43,847 nucleotides of DNA from an archaeon (lineage in GTDB: Archaea > Asgardarchaeota > Heimdallarchaeia > Heimdallarchaeales > Kariarchaeaceae). Every line of letters starts with the position of its first letter. The stretch's first letter is position 1. The notes under the pieces are model-generated. The model ran no database searches. It was not told the DNA's origin and saw only the letters and a program-made list of their open reading frames with translations. The stretch lies in assembly GCA_024280435.1 (NCBI GenBank), contig JAJRQD010000216.1, forward strand, positions 1 to 43,847. The letters run 5' to 3'. Shown here in pieces: positions 1 through 9,491 of the stretch. A program made the position numbers and the translations under genes.

Positions 1-2084
1 CCCTCTGATCTTCTTGTCATCACACCAGAATGCCAGTGATAGAGTGAACGACCAGTAGTCAGTACATATGGATACTCAGCATCTGGCATCTCATCAGCCG
101 GTACAAATTCACTAGCTATGAATTTACCCTTTCCTCTTGAGAAACCATTTGTATGCAGAATTTTTGTACCCTCATCTTCAAGTGTCCTGCAGGGCCATGC
201 CAATCCCACCTCATCAATACGTTCATATGTTATTCCACCATAGATTGGTGTACAGGCACGTATCTCCTCCATAATATCTGAAGGTGAATTGTATTTGATA
301 TTGAAACCAAATCTAATCAGAAGATCGTTTATTATCTGCCAATCTGCTCTGCTCTCTCCATTTGGAATAATAGCCTTTCTTACCCGTTGAATTCTTCTTT
401 CTGTATTTGTGAAGGTACCATCCTTCTCTGCAAAGCTCACAGCTGGAAGTAGCACATCTGCAAATTCAGCAGTCTCTGTCATGAACAGATCCTGTACAAT
501 AAGAAAATCAAGATTGGATAAGGCTTTCTTTACTTTGTTAATATCAGGATCTGTTAGAACTGGGTTCTCACCAACTATATACATAGATTTCACAGTACCA
601 TCATAAGCAGCATTCATCATCTCAGTCAGAGTAAGTCCGGGCTTGGAATTAAGACCCTCTACATTCCAGAATTTCTCGAATTTCGCCTTATTCTCAGCTA
701 GGTGAACTTTTTGATAGCCGGTATACACATCTGGCAGTCCACCGAGATCACATGCACCCTGTACATTATTCTGCCCTCTCAGTGGATTTACACCAGTACC
801 CGGCTTACCCACATTTCCAGTCATCATTGCAAGATTTGCCAATCCAGCCACATTGTAGGTACCAGTGAAATGCTGTGTGATACCCATTGCGTATACTATT
901 GCAGCAGTACCAGCCTTTGCATATAATCTTGCTGCATCTCTCACTTTATCCACTGTGACCCCTGCCAATTTACAGAGTAGTTCAATATCCTGATTTAACA
1001 GTGTATTCTTCAGCTCCGAGAAGCCCTCAGTCCTCTCATTGATGAATTCCTCATCGATAAGATGCTCCTCCAGTACTATCTTTAGCATTGCATTGATTAT
1101 TGCAAGGTCTGTGCCGGGTTTGTGCTGGATATATATCTCTGCATACTCTGATAATTCAATCTCTCTTGGATCTGCAACTATCAATTTGGTCTTTCCCTTG
1201 GTAACTGACTGTTTTATCTTTGCACCAATAACGGGATGTGCCTCGGTAGTATTTGAGCCGATTATAAAGATCACCTCTGCATCATTTGTAAGATCCTCAA
1301 TACTGTTGGTCATTGCACCCGAGCCAAAAGTCTTTACAAGACCTGTAACAGTCGATGCATGGCATAATCTAGCACAGTGATCGATATTATTTGTCTTGAA
1401 TACTCCACGAGCCAGTTTATTCATCAGATAATTCTCCTCATTGGTCATCTTTGCAGATGTCAAAAATGTCATGGCATCTCCACCGAATTCACTGTGGATT
1501 GATCTTAATCTACTCTCAATCAGATCATAGGCCTCATTCCATGATGCAGGTACCAATTCTCCATTTTTTCGGATATAAGGTGTGCTTATTCTATCATCAT
1601 GATGGATATAATCCCAGCCGAATTTACCCTTGACACAGGTCATTTTTCCATTAACTGCGGATGATTTCTTTGCATCCACATATACAATTCTGTTCTTATC
1701 CTCATCAACAACCAGCTCTAGTTGACAACCCACGCCACAGTAGGTACACACGGTCATTGTACGCTTCTCATTGTATTCTCTGCCAACATATGGTATCTGT
1801 GAATTTGGGATCAATGCATCTGTTGGACAGACGGTGATACAATTTCCACAGCCCACACAGCCTGCATCTTCAAAGCTGATTGCATTTTTCGGAATTGGAT
1901 ATGGAATGATAGAATTTCGATCAATGGTCATTGCATCACATAATTGTACCTGATCAACTGCCTTCACGCATTTTCCACAGCGTATACACAGATCATAATC
2001 CAATCTGAAGAATTCATTCTTTGTATCATTTGGCAATAATATCTCTACAATTTCTTTTCTTCGGTTTATCTCTCGCCGTCTCAT
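1..2084 (-). CDS. fdhA: Formate dehydrogenase alpha subunit-like molybdopterin oxidoreductase with N-terminal 4Fe-4S ferredoxin domains (3' end truncated by window edge)
   Basis: Reverse-strand translation from ATG at 2084 (MRRREINRRKEIVEILL...) is open to base 1. Motifs: CIRCGKCVKAVDEVQLC, CVGCGNCITVCP, CTYCGVGCQLE, and DHCARLCHASTV at the molybdenum-ligand Cys/Sec site. Absent from the ORF track because no stop lies in the window. Confidence 0.9.
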   Translation of the reverse strand, partial: MRRREINRRKEIVEILLPNDTKNEFFRLDYDLCIRCGKCVKAVDQVQLCDAMTIDRNSIIPYPIPKNAISFEDAGCVGCGNCITVCPTDALIPNSQIPYVGREYNEKRTMTVCTYCGVGCQLELVVDEDKNRIVYVDAKKSSAVNGKMTCVKGKFGWDYIHHDDRISTPYIRKNGELVPASWNEAYDLIESRLRSIHSEFGGDAMTFLTSAKMTNEENYLMNKLARGVFKTNNIDHCARLCHASTVTGLVKTFGSGAMTNSIEDLTNDAEVIFIIGSNTTEAHPVIGAKIKQSVTKGKTKLIVADPREIELSEYAEIYIQHKPGTDLAIINAMLKIVLEEHLIDEEFINERTEGFSELKNTLLNQDIELLCKLAGVTVDKVRDAARLYAKAGTAAIVYAMGITQHFTGTYNVAGLANLAMMTGNVGKPGTGVNPLRGQNNVQGACDLGGLPDVYTGYQKVHLAENKAKFEKFWNVEGLNSKPGLTLTEMMNAAYDGTVKSMYIVGENPVLTDPDINKVKKALSNLDFLIVQDLFMTETAEFADVLLPAVSFAEKDGTFTNTERRIQRVRKAIIPNGESRADWQIINDLLIRFGFNIKYNSPSDIMEEIRACTPIYGGITYERIDEVGLAWPCRTLEDEGTKILHTNGFSRGKGKFIASEFVPADEMPDAEYPYVLTTGRSLYHWHSGVMTRRSE

Positions 2085-2352
2085 TTATTCTATTCCTGTA
2101 TTTTATATAATTCTTATATAAATTTATCTTTTTTAAGAATATCCATTCAATGATAGAATTATAGGTTGTAATATTGTATAGAGCCATAATCTTTGAAATA
2201 CATTACAAATATCTAATCAGAATTGAAGTAGATTTTTTTTCTTTTAATGTTTTATGACGAACAAAAAACTAGAATTTATTGCAAATAAAATTTGAAATAA
2301 TTGTTATAAAGCAATTTGCAAAGATTGATAAATCTTATATTAATTCGGTTAT

Positions 2353-2857
2353 ATGAATAAAAAATCATTTATCAGAATAATAGAGCCTGAAGATGCAGAA
2401 GGTGTATTAAAAAGAGCATACAAAAGAGTGGGAGGATCAAGAGGTAACATTGCCAATGTACACCAATGTCAGAGCCTCAATCCAAAGGCAATGCTTGCGC
2501 ATCTAGATCTGTATATGTCTTTGATGTATGATAAATCAGAGCTCAGCAGGAAAGAGAGATAATTGCCACTGTGGTTAGTGAATAATTGTGAATATTGTAC
2601 ATCATTATGAAACTTTGAAAGCACATTGGAAGTCCAGGAGAAATTGTAGATGGCAGGTCTTTATCAAGAAGAGAGCTAGCAATTGTGTATCAGAAAGCTT
2701 GTTGTGAACAGAATTAATATGGAAGGTACTGCAGAACAATGGATTCACAGATAAGGGAATACTTGATCTAACAATGATAGTGAGCTACTTTGTGAACAGA
2801 TTGACTCTTGGAGAGCAAGGAACAACGGGATTACAAGTACTGACAATAAAGTATTAG
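2353..2857 (+). pseudogene. Decayed AhpD/carboxymuconolactone decarboxylase family (peroxidase-related) gene
   Basis: The 69-aa ORF ends abruptly at ...SELSRKER. Downstream, in shifted frames, come IIATVVS, NNCEYC, HHYETLKAHW, SRRELAIVYQKACCEQN and NGFTDKGILDLTMIVSYFVNRLTLGEQG (ending at tag 2855-2857), which follow the order of an AhpD-like protein. Confidence 0.75.
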
Positions 2858-2876
2858 AATAGCTGAAAAAATCAAC

Positions 2877-4070
2877 TCACTTAATCTCAATCAATCTTAG
2901 AAAGCCAAATGCAAAAATAAATCTAATTATCGCAGATGCCATGAATAATTGATCATATCCAACACCAATATCAAGACTAATCAGATAATCAACAAGATTA
3001 CCAAAAATAATAGATCCTGAAAAAGTAGCAATACCAAGTGCCAATGCATGAGTACCAAGGAATAAGCCTCTCTGATCAATCCTGCCAAGTTGCTGGACAG
3101 TATCCAGTGCAATCTCCTTTTGCAATGTCTGATAGTAGCCAAATGTCAATCCCGCAATCATTCTTGCAGGTATCAGATGCACCCAACTAGTAGCAAATGC
3201 AAATGATAGAGGCACCAACCACATCAGATTTCTTGAGAAAAAGAATGACAAACGATATGAACCGATGAATTTCTTAATTCTACCCGTATATCTTGCGGAT
3301 ATACTGAAGCAGATAAATGTGATTGCCCACATGATAGTTACCTGTGATGTGGTGGCCAATTCATTTGTTCTCTTTGGAAATAATGGCCAAGAAGTTGACA
3401 TTGCAAAATTAAATAATGCATCATAGAATACAAATTTTCTGAAACTACTCACTTTCAAAGGTTCTAACAGACTGATCTTTCTCTTGACAACTCTTTTATG
3501 TATCTTGTCTCTTGTAATGAAATACAGAATAATAACTGCAATGGTGGCAAATAAAAAACTACTAGCTGCTGTGATGAATAAGAATTCATATGGATCTGCC
3601 AATGTATCACTTAATAATCCAACCACAAGAAATCCAATACCTCCTAGTAATCCCGAGGTTGCACCTACACGTCCAAGCATCTCTGCTCTCTGTAGATCTG
3701 AGAAAGTATCACCGATAAGTGCATTGAATGCAGGTTGAACTGCTGAGAAGCCAACACTGTAGAAGGCAAACACAACTATTATGAATACAGGTGTTATTGA
3801 TCTCAGAAACATGAAGGATGAGAATGCAGATAATAAAAATCCAAATAACAGTATAATTATTCTTCCGAACCTGTCTGATAATGATCCAAATACATTCTGT
3901 CCACCGAAACTCAGTAAATTTCTGAATGATAACAAGTATCCCTGATCTGATGATGTAGCACCCTGTTGATCTGCATATAGCTGTACAAAAGAGAACAGAA
4001 TTCTTTCTCCAAGTATTTTAAATGAGGAAATCATTGAATAATAACGATACAGGAATTTATCATCCTTCAT
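2877..4070 (-). CDS. Major facilitator superfamily transporter
   Basis: 397 aa, about 12 hydrophobic segments, MFS loop motif GSLSDRFGRIIILL. Confidence 0.85.
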   Translation of the reverse strand: MKDDKFLYRYYSMISSFKILGERILFSFVQLYADQQGATSSDQGYLLSFRNLLSFGGQNVFGSLSDRFGRIIILLFGFLLSAFSSFMFLRSITPVFIIVVFAFYSVGFSAVQPAFNALIGDTFSDLQRAEMLGRVGATSGLLGGIGFLVVGLLSDTLADPYEFLFITAASSFLFATIAVIILYFITRDKIHKRVVKRKISLLEPLKVSSFRKFVFYDALFNFAMSTSWPLFPKRTNELATTSQVTIMWAITFICFSISARYTGRIKKFIGSYRLSFFFSRNLMWLVPLSFAFATSWVHLIPARMIAGLTFGYYQTLQKEIALDTVQQLGRIDQRGLFLGTHALALGIATFSGSIIFGNLVDYLISLDIGVGYDQLFMASAIIRFIFAFGFLRLIEIK

Positions 4071-4072
4071 AA

Positions 4073-7000
4073 TTGAATCTACAACAATCTTGTATTAAAC
4101 TATATTATTTGGATAATTCTCTTAATTTACATATTTTTTACTATTCTTTCAGAATTAATCATGAGATAACAGTACCAGAACTGGACTATAATCATTATTT
4201 ATCTATGGATACAGGGCAAGATAATTTTGTCACTGCCGTTTCTAGCAGAGAGACTGCCTTCATACTTGAGGGACGAGGAATTAAATCATACAATTACTGG
4301 TGGAACAAGAGAAAAGCAAAGAGCACATACGATAAACAGGGGATCAAATGGGGTAAACAAATGAGAATTTTACAAATCAAACGATATAATGTCTTCAGAA
4401 ATTTCATTGCACATATGAATGATGCAGATGCCTACTCATTTGAGATAGATGAGGTTTCAAAAGAAACAATATTTCCAATTAATAACGGGATTTCTCTTGA
4501 TGCCACAGGTGATTTTTTTGAGACCGCAATTAGAATACCAATGAAGGATGCCTTACCTTACAGACGAGGATCAATCAATGTTGAATTGAATAATAGCGAT
4601 CCATTTTTATTTTTCAAATTCAATATAAATGAGACATCAGGTGTCAGAATAGTGATTAACAATACTGAATATATTAATTTCAATCAGTTTGTTATAAATA
4701 CAGAGACCTACAATCCTATGTGGGAACCGATTGAATATCTAGATACCTACATGATGCCAATGCCATTTGAGACATTCTTCCCAGTTCAGGAGACTGGCGA
4801 CTATTTTGTCACAGTCGGATTCTATGATGAGTTTGATTATGAAACAGTGGGCGATACTGTGAATCTAAATATCACAATAGAACATTTCAAGCCAGGTGAG
4901 GCCAGAGAGGGTGAGATCTCTGAGATTATCCAATCTGATGCATATAAGAGAATTGTAGAAACACAGCAATACCTTATAGATGCAGGCTATATCAATTACA
5001 CTGATAATACAGTGAATCTTGCAGAGCTTGATGAAAATGATCCAGACTTTGCAAAAGGAATTGGATTATCAATATACTCACTTCTAAAATCAGCAGAGTA
5101 TATTGCCAATGCAGGCAGTCCAGATCAACAACAAATTGATAGTATAATGACCAAATATGCTAATATTGCATATCAACTGATGCAGACAATAAATACTACC
5201 ATGTTAGAGCCAATTTCAAATTTATTCTATTATAGACCATCTGAATCTGGTAATGGAGATTATGTGGCATATCTATCAGATAACGTGTATGTACAGGTAG
5301 CTCTAGGTGAATTATACTGGATGGCGGAAACATATATTCTGGATAAATCAAATCTAATGTTCATTCCTCAGAATATACAGACACAGATGTTGAATTTGAA
5401 TAAAAGAATTCGGGATATGTTCATATACAATAATGAATATGTAGAAGTTATAAAAATATCAAATTATAGTGAAGATGGTGATAGCTCTTTGTTTAATAGT
5501 AATGATTATTCTTCAATCCAATTATCAAACTATGTTTCTCTTGATTCACTGGTACTTATGGCAGAATCTAATTATTGGGCAGGTGAAACTGTTAATATGG
5601 ATAGTATTGTCAGCTTCATCGATTCTAACATGAAAGTAACGAATATATCAGGCCTTACACTGTCAGCCGCAGGAATATATATCTCAGATGTTTACAACGA
5701 TGAGGTATTGATTGATTTTGCAAAATTGGATGATGGAGGTGTATTTACTGATTATACCGCTGAGGCAAAGGATCTAATTAATAATGATGTACAGTTATTG
5801 CCTGCATCACCTGCAATAAATGATGCATTTTATTTTGGTAAACTATCAAGATTTAAGGCGATTATAATTGAGGGTGGAACTAATTCAACAGGAAGTAGCC
5901 TTATTTGGGAATACTGGGATGGCTCAGCTTATCAATCCTTAGTTGTCAGAGATGCTTCACAATCATTCTCAATTGTAAATGATATAATCAGCTTTGATGC
6001 ACCTATAGATTGGCAACAGAATACAGTGGATGGACAGCAGGCCTACTGGGTGAGAGCAAGAGTATCTGTTGCAGGAGGTCAAGCATTGGCTAGTAGAATA
6101 CAGTTGAGAGATGTACTGTATACGCAGGTAAATACTGCAAATCTATTGGATAATGCACTGTATATCTCACATCTAAATACATATGCAAAAGAGAATTATG
6201 CACCAAATTCCATTGCATCAGATATAAGACTCACTCTTGAATTTGCCAGTGATATTGCTGAGAATATGCTTAGTGTATTCAGAGCAGACAATGCAATTGA
6301 TAATTTACTATATAGTAGTGTAGATATAACTGCTGCCAGTGAGAAATTAATCACTGCAATGGATAATGCCATGGCTATTTTTGCACTGAATAGATTAGCA
6401 CTAAATTGGGGTGTTATTGCTCCACTTGGCTCTGGATCCACTATTGTCAGAACATGGAAAATAAGATCAATCAACAGTTTAACTGCAATTAATAATTTAT
6501 TATTTGATCAGAGTACCAACAAATATTTTGCACAATATGATGATGAGACAAATAAATACAATATTGATGATAGTATAATTGCACAGAATCAGGTAGTGGC
6601 AAATCTAGTCATGGCTGCACCAATATCAGATGCATTTCCAGTACAACTTGCCAGTATTACTCAGAGAGATCTATCTGTATTCTCAGAGGGACAATTAACT
6701 ATCGGTCTATCGCAGGTTATTACTACTGGCACTTGGATATTCTTTGATCCATTCAAGCCATTCTCTGTGGATGCCAAGATCACTATAAGCGAGTTTGATT
6801 ATCAGGAAACATTAAATATAGATCTATTATCTAATTTTGGGGCTAATGATGTAATACTGCTAAATTTCTTCTATCCAGTTGAGAAACGAGGATCTTACAA
6901 TATTAAAATAGATCTGTCACTTGAGGGGAATATTCTATTATCAGAGACAATTGAATTAAGAGCATTAGGTAGGCCATTTACAGAGATTACAGAGAGTGAT

Positions 7001-8236
7001 CTTGTATTCAAAACAACAGATGACAAATTCACCGGTACATTCTCAGTATTCGATGAGATTGGATTACCATTATCCAGCCTCAGATTAGAAGGGGCTTTAG
7101 GCCAGGAGATTGAGGAATCAATTACAGATCATGGGCAGAAATATATCTCATCTGCAAGATCAGATAGTTCTGGTAAAGTATCAATTACCTATGATGTAAA
7201 AGATCTGATCAAAGATGGGCTCATAGATAATGATACAATCAATTCATTAGATGGTACATTTGATTTCATAGACACCTTTATGTATCTGAATATAACAAAT
7301 GCAGATTCATTTGATCTTCAGACTACTACCTTCAGAATTCCAGTGCGAATAAAATGGATGTATGCATTCATGAGAATAAGCCCAACTAATCTGGAGATGA
7401 CGCAGGGAACTACTGATAGTTTCACATTCACCGTCACTGCATTGAATCAGGAACAGGATCCTATAAGAAATGCAAGGATAACATACTCTGTACTTGAGAT
7501 CGCAAGTATATCCAATGAGGTATTTACAGATAATGATGGAGAGGCTACAATCACACTTAGAGATGCAGATCTTTTTGCATTGAGCAATCTAGCACTAAGA
7601 AACAATATATTGAATGATGGTGATCTGCAGAGAAGTACTGCCGTATTGTTATTCAATATGACTCATTCTGATTATCAGGATAAAGGAATTGCAAGAGTGT
7701 TGAATATCATACCAAATAATTTGAAAATCATTGCCAATCCAGTGCAGAGTGTTGTCAAGGAGAGAAATGCATTGCAATCTGAGATTGCACCTATTCAGAT
7801 AGAGGTAAGTGTGGAGGATCTATTCTCACGAGTAGTACCTGCATATGTGAATCTGGAATGGGCAAATGACAGTTCTTTTGCAAATCAATTCACAGATCTA
7901 AGCACTATTGGTACGCATGTATCTCCCTATACTTTTGATCTTGATCCTTCCAATCTTCCGGCAGGGGAGTATACCTTGCTTGTGATTGCACAGAAAGAGG
8001 GAATTACCAGCACTGTTGAGATTATCACAACCACAGAGGGCATTGGATTATCTCAGTTAGAATTGTCTATACCTGTTGTGGTACCAAGAACTATTATTGT
8101 GGAGACATCAACAACACAGGATGTACTTATTACTGCAAGCTCAATTTTTATAGCTCTGATGATTGCTCAATCTGGCAATATATTCTCATTTGCTATGAAG
8201 AAGATCAAACCAAAATCAGAAGTGGCCAAAGAGTGA
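4073..8236 (+). CDS. Large surface-type protein with C-terminal TM anchor; N-terminal ~114 codons derive from a TnpB-like transposase (chimeric ORF)
   Basis: 1387-aa ORF with a TTG start at 4073. Long beta-rich, Ig-like-looking body; C-terminal TTQDVLITASSIFIALMIAQSGNIFSFAMKKIKPK looks like a TM plus basic tail. The N-terminus resembles TnpB rather than a signal peptide. Possible internal ATG at 4415. Confidence 0.7.
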   Translation: MNLQQSCIKLYYLDNSLNLHIFYYSFRINHEITVPELDYNHYLSMDTGQDNFVTAVSSRETAFILEGRGIKSYNYWWNKRKAKSTYDKQGIKWGKQMRILQIKRYNVFRNFIAHMNDADAYSFEIDEVSKETIFPINNGISLDATGDFFETAIRIPMKDALPYRRGSINVELNNSDPFLFFKFNINETSGVRIVINNTEYINFNQFVINTETYNPMWEPIEYLDTYMMPMPFETFFPVQETGDYFVTVGFYDEFDYETVGDTVNLNITIEHFKPGEAREGEISEIIQSDAYKRIVETQQYLIDAGYINYTDNTVNLAELDENDPDFAKGIGLSIYSLLKSAEYIANAGSPDQQQIDSIMTKYANIAYQLMQTINTTMLEPISNLFYYRPSESGNGDYVAYLSDNVYVQVALGELYWMAETYILDKSNLMFIPQNIQTQMLNLNKRIRDMFIYNNEYVEVIKISNYSEDGDSSLFNSNDYSSIQLSNYVSLDSLVLMAESNYWAGETVNMDSIVSFIDSNMKVTNISGLTLSAAGIYISDVYNDEVLIDFAKLDDGGVFTDYTAEAKDLINNDVQLLPASPAINDAFYFGKLSRFKAIIIEGGTNSTGSSLIWEYWDGSAYQSLVVRDASQSFSIVNDIISFDAPIDWQQNTVDGQQAYWVRARVSVAGGQALASRIQLRDVLYTQVNTANLLDNALYISHLNTYAKENYAPNSIASDIRLTLEFASDIAENMLSVFRADNAIDNLLYSSVDITAASEKLITAMDNAMAIFALNRLALNWGVIAPLGSGSTIVRTWKIRSINSLTAINNLLFDQSTNKYFAQYDDETNKYNIDDSIIAQNQVVANLVMAAPISDAFPVQLASITQRDLSVFSEGQLTIGLSQVITTGTWIFFDPFKPFSVDAKITISEFDYQETLNIDLLSNFGANDVILLNFFYPVEKRGSYNIKIDLSLEGNILLSETIELRALGRPFTEITESDLVFKTTDDKFTGTFSVFDEIGLPLSSLRLEGALGQEIEESITDHGQKYISSARSDSSGKVSITYDVKDLIKDGLIDNDTINSLDGTFDFIDTFMYLNITNADSFDLQTTTFRIPVRIKWMYAFMRISPTNLEMTQGTTDSFTFTVTALNQEQDPIRNARITYSVLEIASISNEVFTDNDGEATITLRDADLFALSNLALRNNILNDGDLQRSTAVLLFNMTHSDYQDKGIARVLNIIPNNLKIIANPVQSVVKERNALQSEIAPIQIEVSVEDLFSRVVPAYVNLEWANDSSFANQFTDLSTIGTHVSPYTFDLDPSNLPAGEYTLLVIAQKEGITSTVEIITTTEGIGLSQLELSIPVVVPRTIIVETSTTQDVLITASSIFIALMIAQSGNIFSFAMKKIKPKSEVAKE
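4163..4414 (+). mobile_element. Remnant of IS200/IS605-family OrfB (TnpB), RuvC-I region only
   Basis: EITVPELDYNHYLSMDTGQDNFVTAVSSRETAFILEGRGIKSYNYWWNKRKAKSTYDKQGIKWGKQMRILQIKRYNVFRNFIAH resembles the TnpB block (L.YD..LSIDLG..N.....GLKS.N.WYNK..A.....DKQG.K....R...L...R...I.DF.H). No zinc finger or RuvC-II/III part follows. Confidence 0.75.
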
Positions 8237-8382
8237 ATTAAACCAGTGATCACACAATATATAAAGTAGAGTATGGGAATAACATATTAAAATTGATGCA
8301 TAATATGAACAATGTTTATTTGAAATTTATTAAACCTATGACTGAGATAAGTAATTTTAATCAAAATAATATCAAGGTTAAA

Positions 8383-9309
8383 TCAGGATAGAAACAGTAT
8401 CTGTATAATATATAATTCAAGTGGTAGTATTGCCAATGCAATAAAAGTAAGAAATACAATAACCTGACTGGTTAGCTCTGTATCTAGATTGAATTTCTCT
8501 GCATACAGGCCATTATACACTGCTGGAGGTGCCACCATCTGAACCAGTATTGGAATTGCGATGATATAATTCAGATTGAATGGAAAGATCAGTAATAGTG
8601 CAAATAATAATGAGATCACGTATCTTGCCATACCTACTCTGAAAAATGATTGCAGATAATCAAAGTTTGGTTTCTTAAGAGAGAAGCCTATTGTCATCAA
8701 TGTTGCGAATATACCCAGCTGAAATATAAAATCAACCACTACCAGTTGAGTTACAGGAATGATTGCCTCTTGTAAAAATAAACGAGCAGGAATTCCAAGG
8801 ACGATTCCCCATATTGGTGGAAATTTGATTATAGACATCAATGCCTCTTTATCCATTTTTATGCCTGATAAATATAATCCCACTGTATTTCTCATGATTA
8901 TAGCAACTGCCAGGAATAAACCAGCAGCACCTAGGCCTTCGGGTGCCAGTGCAAATATCACGGGGAATGGAAAATTCAATCCATTTGAGAATGAGGAGGT
9001 ACATAATTCAGCTGGTTTTGGCGATGGTTGTTTGCTAATTTTTGCAATTACTTTTGGAGTGATAATTCCGATTATTGTAACTAGTAATGCTGCAATAATT
9101 GGAAAAGCCCAATCATTATCATTAAAATCGCCTATTTTCACAAATGATACAAATATAAGCATTGGTGTGAATATATTGATAGTAAAAGTGATAAATTGTT
9201 TTCTGTACTTATTCAATGGTGATTTGATGAATACAAACCCCAAAAATACACCAAGATAGATTATCAATGTTCTGTTAAATATTGCTAGAATTATTGCAAC
9301 GTTACTCAT
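8383..9309 (-). CDS. AEC (auxin efflux carrier) family permease
   Basis: 308-aa polytopic protein; two-half AEC-like pattern with LYLGVFLGFVFIK, FTINIFTPMLIFVSF, SSFSNGLNFPFPVIFALAPEGLG. Confidence 0.75.
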   Translation of the reverse strand: MSNVAIILAIFNRTLIIYLGVFLGFVFIKSPLNKYRKQFITFTINIFTPMLIFVSFVKIGDFNDNDWAFPIIAALLVTIIGIITPKVIAKISKQPSPKPAELCTSSFSNGLNFPFPVIFALAPEGLGAAGLFLAVAIIMRNTVGLYLSGIKMDKEALMSIIKFPPIWGIVLGIPARLFLQEAIIPVTQLVVVDFIFQLGIFATLMTIGFSLKKPNFDYLQSFFRVGMARYVISLLFALLLIFPFNLNYIIAIPILVQMVAPPAVYNGLYAEKFNLDTELTSQVIVFLTFIALAILPLELYIIQILFLS

Positions 9310-9491
9310 AAATTCACTTCAAATTATATATTATAAGAAGTTACACCTCTAGGCTTTATAAAATCGGTATTTATCGTAATCATTGTTTCTAGTTATTTTC
9401 ATTGAAATTAAGCTAGTATAAAAACAGAATTATTATTTGGATGTAATTAAATGAAAATCTTATTATTCAATGAAATTTTATAAGATAATCA

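Noticed and set aside
409-1953. Five plus-strand ORFs in the track (409-606, 702-926, 1039-1380, 1451-1633, 1771-1953)
   Set aside because: All lie antisense to the continuous formate dehydrogenase-like reading frame on the minus strand; their translations show no family features.
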